The position numbers and the translations under genes are program-made. From positions 1-40,989 of the forward strand of contig JAFEAV010000056.1 in NCBI GenBank assembly GCA_018266215.1: DNA of 40,989 nucleotides, written 5' to 3'. Positions within the stretch are counted from its first letter, which is position 1, and every line of letters starts with the position of its first letter. Positions 24,229-30,695 of this stretch are shown here, piece after piece. Origin of the DNA: Cyanobacteria bacterium SZAS LIN-3 (lineage in GTDB: Bacteria; Cyanobacteriota; Vampirovibrionia; Obscuribacterales; Obscuribacteraceae). The notes below the pieces were generated by a model. That model searched no databases, was not told the DNA's origin, and worked only from the letters and a program-made list of their open reading frames with translations.

Positions 24229-26160
24229 TTAGCCGACATGAACCACCGGCCTTTTGTGCTCACTCAGCTCTACCGAACGCAAAATTTCACGGGTGACCAT
24301 GGCGGTTTCGCCCTCGCCCAGGAAGATATATTTAAGGGTGTACGCAATCGGATGCCCATCGGTCCAGGCAAAGTAAACGTGCGGCGTCTGACCGGTTCGA
24401 TCACGCAAATTGAGCAAGATGGCAGCGATGGCATTGGGCACCGCCGGCGATGAACAGCGAAAAATCTTGTGTCCGTCCTGCTCTTCTCCCCGCACCTCGA
24501 GCAGATCATGCGAAAACTCGGAGGAGTCGGTCAGGTCGACTTCCAGAATGATGAAATCGCCTTCCGCTTCCTGAATACTGTGAATGCGCCGGGAGCGCTC
24601 GACCTTTTGACGGAAATCGTACATCCCGCTGCGGTGCGGCAGGATGCGGATTTCGCCCCAGTGATGATGCAGGGCGTAGTCGATAAACTCCTCGGCCTTG
24701 GCGTCGAAGCGCACTTCATCGACCCGCAATTCGGTCGAGCGAATGGCCCGCGACGTGACAGAAGCAATCAGGATTACGGTAATGAAGAAGAGGGCGATTT
24801 GCACACCTTCGGGGCGCTCGGACATATTGGCAAAGGACGTATAGAGGAAGACAAAACTGATAAAGCAGAAATAAAAGCGAGTCAACACCGAGTGCTTCCA
24901 GACACTGATCGTGGCGGCAATGGCGGCCGATGTGATCAAGACCAACACCCCGGTAGCATAGGCAGCGGCCTGGGCGTCGACGTCGGCCTTGAACATTATC
25001 GTCACGGCAAAAGCGACCGATGTGAAAAAGACCACCAGCGGGCGAACAGCGGCCGACCAGGAGGGCGCCATGCCGTAGCGCGGCAGATATTTGGGCACCA
25101 GGCTGAGCAAACCTGCAATCGCCGAAGCCCCGGCAAACCAGAGAATTAGAATCGTACTGATATCATATACGGTGCCAAAAACCGGCCCGATATTTGTGTG
25201 GGCCAGATAGGCCAGAGCGCGGCCATTGGCCGGTCCGCCTTCCTGAAAGTACGCGGCGGGAATGAGCAGAGTAGTGACAATACTGGAAATGACGAGGAAC
25301 ACACTCATGATCGCAGCAGCGGTAATGAGCAGGAGGCGGGCGTTCTTGATGCGGCCCTCGGGCTTTTCCACCGTATCGGTGTCGTAGCCGCGAACCAGCG
25401 GCATAACGGCCACACCGGTCTCAAAACCGGACAATCCCAGGGCCAGTTTGGGAAAGAGCAGCATCGACACGCCGAACATCATGGGCAGGGACTGATACTC
25501 GCGGAATATTTCAGTCTTCCAGCTGGTAATGAGAGGTGGGTGCAAAAAGAGCTGATACATCCCATCAACCAGGATGCCGGCCGAAAGCGCCAGGTAAACG
25601 GCGACAATAAAAAAGGACAGGCCGATGGCCTCGCGGAATCCCTTGAGAAAAAGCCCGCCCAGGAGCGAGAGCAAAACCAGGGTGACGCTAACCCGCTGCC
25701 CCTTCAAAGTATCGCCGAAGATGGGATTTTCAACGATGTGCGCGGTTGCGTCTGCCGCCGACAGTGTAATGGTGATGATAAAGGCGGTGGCGGCAAATCC
25801 CAGGAGCAGAAGCACAAGCACCTTACCCTGCCAGCCGGGAAGCATACGCTCGAGCATGGCCACGCTGCCCTGACCGTTGGGACTTTCGCGGGCGACAATG
25901 CAATAGGTTGGCAGCGCGCCGGCAAGGGTGACCAGGACGAGAATCAAGGTGGCGATAGGCGACAAAATGCCGGCGGCCAGGAAGGCAATACCGGGCTGAT
26001 AGCCCAGGGTCGAGAAATAATCAACACCGGTCAGGCACATGACCCTGTACCAGGCATCTTTGTGCTGCACGGAGTTGTCGCCGGCCTTGCTACCGGCTAA
26101 AAACCACTTCCGGAAACCAGATTGTTCTTCCTGCGTCGCTTCAGACAAACCAGATTGCAT
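24229..26160 (-). CDS. APC-superfamily permease with C-terminal cytoplasmic domain
   Basis: The 643-residue protein starts at ATG 26160. About 12 membrane helices fill residues 45-480, with GVDYFSTLGYQPGIAF in the first helix and SPNGQGSVAMLERMLPGW after the second, patterns of a subgroup of APC (amino acid-polyamine-cation) permeases. The remaining ~160 residues are hydrophilic with alternating strands and helices (IHSIQEAEGDFIILEVDLTDSSEF, HVYFAWTDGHPIAYTLKYIF) and probably face the cytoplasm. The substrate could be an amino acid, or potassium as in KimA-like members. It is the first gene of an operon: the PknG-like gene starts 44 bases downstream and the GlnX-like gene follows. This context favours an amino acid substrate or a link to amino-acid sensing. 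Confidence 0.8.
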   Translation of the reverse strand: MQSGLSEATQEEQSGFRKWFLAGSKAGDNSVQHKDAWYRVMCLTGVDYFSTLGYQPGIAFLAAGILSPIATLILVLVTLAGALPTYCIVARESPNGQGSVAMLERMLPGWQGKVLVLLLLGFAATAFIITITLSAADATAHIVENPIFGDTLKGQRVSVTLVLLSLLGGLFLKGFREAIGLSFFIVAVYLALSAGILVDGMYQLFLHPPLITSWKTEIFREYQSLPMMFGVSMLLFPKLALGLSGFETGVAVMPLVRGYDTDTVEKPEGRIKNARLLLITAAAIMSVFLVISSIVTTLLIPAAYFQEGGPANGRALAYLAHTNIGPVFGTVYDISTILILWFAGASAIAGLLSLVPKYLPRYGMAPSWSAAVRPLVVFFTSVAFAVTIMFKADVDAQAAAYATGVLVLITSAAIAATISVWKHSVLTRFYFCFISFVFLYTSFANMSERPEGVQIALFFITVILIASVTSRAIRSTELRVDEVRFDAKAEEFIDYALHHHWGEIRILPHRSGMYDFRQKVERSRRIHSIQEAEGDFIILEVDLTDSSEFSHDLLEVRGEEQDGHKIFRCSSPAVPNAIAAILLNLRDRTGQTPHVYFAWTDGHPIAYTLKYIFLGEGETAMVTREILRSVELSEHKRPVVHVG

Positions 26161-26270
26161 ATCCCATCTTTAAAACTCGAAGCTCTGAAATGTTGGAGGT
26201 AACAGAGATAACAAAGGTACCACTATATCCAGATAAGTATTTACCTGCCGGAGATTTAAGATTCTTGATA

Positions 26271-27104
26271 TCAATGTTTGTCGCCCGGGGGGAGAATTAT
26301 CAGCCCCCGCGGAAGGGGCGGGCGCTTTGCTAACTGGTTGGTTAACAAGGCCAGACCCGGGCCCTGCGGCACGCGCGTGCGGGCGCCCAGGCAATGACTG
26401 CCCCCCTGGATAAACCCGCTCTCCTGCAGGCAAGCGTCAACAATTTCCAGGGCCTCCGAAATTTGAACCATCTCAATTGGCCGGTTCATCGTCAAACTGT
26501 AGGTGGCAACGAGAGCCAGCCCGCGCATGACGTCGTACTGATAGAAGCAGGGAAAAGCCGGCCTGAGCCAGGCCTGATCGATCGTCTCGCCTGTGGACAG
26601 GCGGCGAAACAAGCGTCGGTCAAGCAGATATCGCATAGCCCGGTCAATAAAATCGGAGGCGCCCGGGCTCTCCAGCAAAACCGCCTCCAAAACCGCAATC
26701 GTCGAAGTCACCGAACCGGTGGAGCGAGCTTTAGAGTAGACCGACTCGTCACAATTAAGTCCCCCGTCATCGGTCTGGTATCTAAAAAACCACTCCCGTA
26801 TCCAGGGGGAAATCTCGTGTACATCGATTGCAGCAGCCGAAGCTACCTGGACATAGGTGCCCAAAAAACAATGACAGGCAACGTTTGCAACCGGGTCAAG
26901 GTGTGCGGGAATCTCATCCAGGCGAAAAGGGAAGAAATGCAGATAATGCTTATCAACCAGCTCCGCGTAGGTTTGCAAGAAAGACCGGGGAATGCGCGAC
27001 GCCAGCCCCAGTTCGTAAAGCAAAAGCGCATGCCACCAGGGTCCGTCCCATTTCGGCCAGTAAGGGTCGAGAGACAAACCGATATCGGTTTGAGGAGATT
27101 GCAA
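26271..27104 (-). CDS. Alpha/alpha-toroid (squalene-cyclase-like) protein
   Basis: The part after TTG 27104 encodes 277 residues. Motifs such as PKWDGPWWHALLLYELGLA, CHCFLGTYVQVASAAAIDV, FRYQTDDGGLNCDE and FYQYDVMRGLALV are those of proteins with the alpha/alpha-barrel of prenyltransferases and squalene cyclases, with QxxDGG-type repeats. The catalytic DxDD of cyclases is not seen, so an enzymatic role is open. The frame stays open upstream of 27104 to about 27228 and reads like protein (KLNPGYIRQRSEK, AAAVLEKLIEPEFSELAEQS) but has no ATG, GTG or TTG, so the real start may be a rare codon (ATA, ATC, CTG) within or just after the end of the upstream dioxygenase gene, with translational coupling. 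Confidence 0.6.
   Translation of the reverse strand: MQSPQTDIGLSLDPYWPKWDGPWWHALLLYELGLASRIPRSFLQTYAELVDKHYLHFFPFRLDEIPAHLDPVANVACHCFLGTYVQVASAAAIDVHEISPWIREWFFRYQTDDGGLNCDESVYSKARSTGSVTSTIAVLEAVLLESPGASDFIDRAMRYLLDRRLFRRLSTGETIDQAWLRPAFPCFYQYDVMRGLALVATYSLTMNRPIEMVQISEALEIVDACLQESGFIQGGSHCLGARTRVPQGPGLALLTNQLAKRPPLPRGLIILPPGDKH
27075..27092. repeat. 18-base GATATC palindrome inside a gene
   Basis: CAAACCGATATCGGTTTG is a perfect palindrome inside the toroid-protein gene, read on the reverse strand as QTDIGL. Confidence 0.9.
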
Positions 27105-27219
27105 GAAAGCAATCGACTGTTCAGCCAGTTCCGAAAACTCAGGCTCGATTAGTTTCTCCAGAACGGCGGCAGCATGCCCGGCCTTTTCAGACCGTTGCCT
27201 TATATAGCCAGGATTTAGC

Positions 27220-28350
27220 TTAGAGATTGCCTCTATTTTCCTGCTCTCTTTCTATTGATTCAAAAAGAGCCTGGAAATTGCCTTTGCCGAATCCCTTACA
27301 GCCCTTCCGCTGAATTATTTCAAAGAATAGGGTCGGTCTGTCCTGGACAGGCTTGGTGAAAATTTGCAGCAGATAGCCATCATCATCCTTGTCGACCAGA
27401 ATGCCCAGGGCTTGCAAAGCAGCCATATCTTCGTCAATCTTACCAACTCGCTCCGAGAGCGTAGCGTAATAAGCCGCCGGCGTGCCCAGAAACTCAATGC
27501 CCCTCGCTCTCATTTCCTTAACAGTGGCGATGATATCGCGGGTGGTGACAGCTATGTGCTGCACACCGGGCGCATTGTAGAAATCAAGGTATTCACTGAT
27601 CTGCGATTTGCGCAGGCCCATTTCGTAAGGCTCGTTGATTGGAAGCTTGATGCTGCCGCTCTTATTAGCCATAACTTTCGAGACAAGGGCAGAATATTTG
27701 GTCGAGATATCTTCGGGATCGAAATATTGATAGACGTGAAATCCGAAAATATTCTTGTAGAAATCGACCCACTTGGCCAGATTATCGACTTCCACGTTGC
27801 CGACAATATGGTCAATCGATACCAGTCCAAGACCGCGACCGTCTTTGCCGGTTACGGGCTTAAATCCGGGGGCCAAACCTTTGTATTCGCCGCGCTCTAC
27901 GAAGGTGTGAATCGTGTCGCCGTAAGTTGAAATGGCGGCAGATTTATAAACGCCATTTTCATCCTCGACGGTCTTAGGAGCATAAATGCTTTTGGCACCA
28001 CGGGCAATGGCAGTCTCGTACGCCTTGACGCAGTCGCGCGTGCGCAGGCCGACATTTTTGACGCCGTCACCGTGTTTGGCGAGATGGTCATTGATTTCGT
28101 TGTCGGCACGCAGAGGGCTGGTCAATACTATATTGACGTGGTCCTGCTTGAGGACATAAGAAACAGTGTCACGATCGCCGGTCTCCAGACCTCTATATCC
28201 CACCACATCGAAGCCAAAACCGCGATGGTAGTAATAACAGGCTTGCAGAGCATTGCCAACGAAAAATTCGACATAGTCGAAACCATCTATCGAAATTTCT
28301 TCGGCAAGACCTGAATTCATCTTCTCAATTTCAGCCGCTTCTTTGACCAT
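27220..28350 (-). CDS. hppD: 4-hydroxyphenylpyruvate dioxygenase
   Basis: A 376-residue member of the vicinal-oxygen-chelate family. The iron ligands are His181 (SIDHIVGN), His265 (GVQHIAV) and Glu344 (LFFEIIQRKG). The C-terminal FGKGNFQALFESIEREQ is a signature of the enzyme. It converts 4-hydroxyphenylpyruvate to homogentisate in tyrosine breakdown; in phototrophs homogentisate also feeds tocopherol and plastoquinone synthesis. No homogentisate dioxygenase or prenyltransferase is in the window. The start ATG 28350 has GGAGGGG upstream. The downstream toroid-protein gene probably overlaps its end. Confidence 0.93.
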   Translation of the reverse strand: MVKEAAEIEKMNSGLAEEISIDGFDYVEFFVGNALQACYYYHRGFGFDVVGYRGLETGDRDTVSYVLKQDHVNIVLTSPLRADNEINDHLAKHGDGVKNVGLRTRDCVKAYETAIARGAKSIYAPKTVEDENGVYKSAAISTYGDTIHTFVERGEYKGLAPGFKPVTGKDGRGLGLVSIDHIVGNVEVDNLAKWVDFYKNIFGFHVYQYFDPEDISTKYSALVSKVMANKSGSIKLPINEPYEMGLRKSQISEYLDFYNAPGVQHIAVTTRDIIATVKEMRARGIEFLGTPAAYYATLSERVGKIDEDMAALQALGILVDKDDDGYLLQIFTKPVQDRPTLFFEIIQRKGCKGFGKGNFQALFESIEREQENRGNL

Positions 28351-28513
28351 GACGCCCCTCCAGCAAGTGAAAAACGGCTAATGTTGCCGCTTTTTGCAAC
28401 TTAATTGTACGACGAGAATGAGGACAGCGAAAGCCCTAAATATCATCAACCGATATCGGATTAGTTGACGCCTAGTACCCTTTCGAGCCAGCTACTTACC
28501 AGTCGGTTACTCG

Positions 28514-29245
28514 CTAATTGCCGGCTTTAGCTCCGGGTTCCAGAGTATCAAGCAAGGCCTGCGCCTCTTTAGCGGTGAGCTGATCGCCGGCGGCCTGGCT
28601 GAGCAAGGTACGCGCTTCGGTGCTCTGCTTATCGGCAACCAGCAAGCATTTCGCCAGACCAAGACTGGCCGCTCCAAACTCCGGCGCTTTAGCCAGAACC
28701 TTTCGATAGTAAGATTCAGCACCCTTATAATCGCCGTTCTTTCTCATGGCCTCGGCCAACTTGAAACCATGAAAGCTGCTGAACTCATTGCCACTGAGAG
28801 CTTTTCTGTAATGCTCTATAGCTTCTTTCTTACGCCCAAAATGCTCATAGACCTGGCCTTCCATCATCTGAATCGTCAAAACGCCGGGATAATGCTTGTC
28901 CAGATCTTCCAGCGCAGCGATGGAACCCTTTTCATCACCGTTGCAGGCCATTCGCCAGGCTTTGAGGCAACCATTGGAAACCACTTCCATCGTCGCCATG
29001 TCACCTTCATGAACGCCTGAGCCGCCGCCACTTAAACTGCCCTGAGGTATGACAGCAACTTTGTCGTTGCCAATCTTGTTACCACCGGCCCCGGAGGTAA
29101 CAGTGCCGAGGCGCTCGGTATTGGTATCCACGCGTGAAGAACACGAGGACAGCGACATTACCGCCAGCGAAAGTAAGAGGCTCAGGGCAAAAACATCAAG
29201 CGATATCGGTTGAGAAACTGGCCAATTACGGCAAAAGCGTGGCAT
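28514..29245 (-). CDS. TPR lipoprotein
   Basis: The product of about 243 residues starts at ATG 29245 (AAGGA 7 bases upstream); TTG 29251 is less likely. The N-terminus is basic, then hydrophobic (LSLLLSLAVMSLSSC) with a lipobox LSSC, so it is probably a lipoprotein. The rest carries TPR units (AALEDLDKHYPGVLTIQMMEGQVYEHFGRKKEAIEHYRKAL, AMRKNGDYKGAESYYRKVLAKAPEFGAASLGLAKCLL). It overlaps the upstream TPR gene by 20 bases, so the two are coupled and may form one complex in the envelope. A palindrome copy (29201-29208) lies in the signal-peptide region, encoding QPIS. Confidence 0.8.
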   Translation of the reverse strand: MPRFCRNWPVSQPISLDVFALSLLLSLAVMSLSSCSSRVDTNTERLGTVTSGAGGNKIGNDKVAVIPQGSLSGGGSGVHEGDMATMEVVSNGCLKAWRMACNGDEKGSIAALEDLDKHYPGVLTIQMMEGQVYEHFGRKKEAIEHYRKALSGNEFSSFHGFKLAEAMRKNGDYKGAESYYRKVLAKAPEFGAASLGLAKCLLVADKQSTEARTLLSQAAGDQLTAKEAQALLDTLEPGAKAGN

Positions 29246-29936
29246 GACCAAATCCTTGCATTACTCGCGGTTCCTTGACTTTGGAAATCGACAGGTCGCG
29301 ATTGAGAGTAGCTTCCGGCAGAGGCGCAGGTCCGGCATCTTCGGTTGCATCACCGCCCGAAACCTTATCCAGGGCCTGACTGTCCTTCACCTTCGACTGC
29401 AAGAAACGCACGCGGTTGTTGATCTTTGTCAGATATTTCTCAGGCACCGCATTTAGGTAAATGATGTCCACAAGAACGCGCGAAGCCTGGTAATACTCGC
29501 CCCGCTTCTCGTAAAGCTCGGAAAGAGCAACGCGCAGCATTAAATCCTTGGGCTTTTCTTCCTTGAGAAAATTGAGGCGGGCGATGGCTTCGTCGAGCAA
29601 AGGCTTTTCACCGGTGCAAAGGGCAAGCTGGTGATAGGCGTGGTAAAGACCAGGCTCCAGCTCAGTCACGGCGAGATATTCGCGCGCGGCGTCTTTGAGA
29701 CGACCGGCCTTCTTCAGCGCTTCGGCGTAATCATAGCGAAGCTTATGATCCGAAGGCTCCGCGTCAGCCTGGCTTTTCATCTGCGCCAACTCGGCAGCGG
29801 TGTAGCGCTCGTTGGCTTCGGATTCAGCGGTGCGTACAACCCGACGAGCGCCCACGGCGGCCCCGCCTTCAGCCGCGTATGCCGGCTGAGCGATCAACCC
29901 GAATAAAATAACGGCATTCAAACCAAGCTTGGTCAT
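29226..29936 (-). CDS. Secreted TPR protein
   Basis: The frame opens at 29966, but ATG 29936 is chosen because AAGGTG lies 6 bases upstream and it gives a clean signal peptide (MTKLGLNAVILFGLIAQPAYA). The 236-residue product has TPR-like units (KLRYDYAEALKKAGRLKDAAREYLAVTELEPGLYHAYHQLALC, LMLRVALSELYEKRGEYYQASRVLVDIIYLN). No enzyme motif is seen. Its end overlaps the start of the TPR lipoprotein gene. The TusA-like gene ends 63 bases upstream, so all may be one transcript. Confidence 0.8.
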   Translation of the reverse strand: MTKLGLNAVILFGLIAQPAYAAEGGAAVGARRVVRTAESEANERYTAAELAQMKSQADAEPSDHKLRYDYAEALKKAGRLKDAAREYLAVTELEPGLYHAYHQLALCTGEKPLLDEAIARLNFLKEEKPKDLMLRVALSELYEKRGEYYQASRVLVDIIYLNAVPEKYLTKINNRVRFLQSKVKDSQALDKVSGGDATEDAGPAPLPEATLNRDLSISKVKEPRVMQGFGHATLLP

Positions 29937-29999
29937 TAAAGACACCTTAACTGACAACCTCCACACTAGCGGCTTTGTACCGCTCCCGCCACGTTCTTG

Positions 30000-30236
30000 T
30001 CAAATCGACGGAGCCCCATTTTTACGAATCACCACAGTCGCAAAACCATCCGGACCGGCCTCGGAGCCTTCTATCGTGTGCCCGTCGGCCTGAACACTTT
30101 CAGACACACTTTCGTAGGGCTCGCCCAGGTCAAGCGTCACCTCAAGCAATTCACCGGGCTCAAGCTTGTCCAGTCTGAGTTTCGTTTTAACAAAGTTCAT
30201 TGGGCAGGCAACGCCGCGCAGATCCAGTTTGTGCAT
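30000..30236 (-). CDS. TusA/SirA-like sulfur-carrier protein
   Basis: The 78-residue product, from ATG 30236 (GTG 30239 is adjacent), is a TusA-fold protein. LDLRGVACPMNFVKTKLRL contains the conserved cysteine (Cys11) that carries persulfide in TusA. The second proline of the usual CPxP motif is replaced by Asn (CPMN). TusA-like proteins pass sulfur in tRNA thiolation, cofactor synthesis or sulfur oxidation. It lies 26 bases downstream of a cysteine-rich protein gene on the same strand, which suggests that the two act together. Confidence 0.85.
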   Translation of the reverse strand: MHKLDLRGVACPMNFVKTKLRLDKLEPGELLEVTLDLGEPYESVSESVQADGHTIEGSEAGPDGFATVVIRKNGAPSI

Positions 30237-30265
30237 CACAACAGGTTATCCAAATTTTGGAAGTT

Positions 30266-30577
30266 TTACGTGAAGGAAAAACAGGTTTCGGGCAGACATC
30301 CACCCGGATTGGGGCAATCGGCCTTGCTTTGATATTTTTTCCACTCGCGCCCAAAACACTCACGCGAAACCACATAGGGTCCGAGATCCGTCAACAATTC
30401 CTGACCGGTTTTTGCATTGTCGGCCGCCAGACAAGTAAGACAGAGCAGGTCATGCTCTGCCCCCAGAGCCAAATTCAGCACTTGCTGTCTGAGACATAGC
30501 CCCTGACGGCAGCGGCAGCATTCGCTTTCCAAGCCGTCAATCAATCGCAAACACTGGCTTTTGCCCACATCGCTCAT
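30266..30577 (-). CDS. Cysteine-rich protein, probable partner of TusA-like protein
   Basis: The 103-residue product starts at ATG 30577. Cysteines are dense and arranged in groups: ESECCRCRQGLCLRQQV near the start, LLCLTCLAAD in the middle, and RECFGREWKKYQ followed by CPNPGGCLPETC near the end. This suggests a small protein that binds metal (zinc or iron-sulfur) or handles thiols. I do not recognise a named family, though its place directly before a TusA-like gene supports a role in sulfur transfer. The frame is intact. Confidence 0.65.
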   Translation of the reverse strand: MSDVGKSQCLRLIDGLESECCRCRQGLCLRQQVLNLALGAEHDLLCLTCLAADNAKTGQELLTDLGPYVVSRECFGREWKKYQSKADCPNPGGCLPETCFSFT

Positions 30578-30604
30578 CGAAGATAAATTTTCCTGGCCAT
30601 AACT

Positions 30605-30632
30605 GGGGAATCTACGCAGTAGATCCTACCCC
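30605..30632. repeat. Inverted repeat in divergent promoter region
   Basis: ATCTAC-GCA-GTAGAT (30610-30624) lies between GGGG (30605) and CCCC (30629), so the symmetry is nested. It is in the gap between the cysteine-rich gene and the phosphoesterase gene, which are divergent, and could be an operator for either. Confidence 0.4.
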
Positions 30633-30695
30633 TCTACCTTATCAAAATTAAATACATAGCCTAATGTGGGACAAGCAGTTAACAAGGGGAAAATC

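Noticed and set aside
25198..26100. Forward frame of 300 codons opposite the permease
   Set aside because: The permease on the other strand has clear membrane helices and family motifs; the forward product is an unlikely hydrophilic sequence rich in G, Q, E and H.
26394..27152. Forward frame of 252 codons opposite the toroid-protein gene
   Set aside because: The reverse strand carries family motifs (DGGLNCDE, YDVMRGL); the forward product has no recognisable feature.
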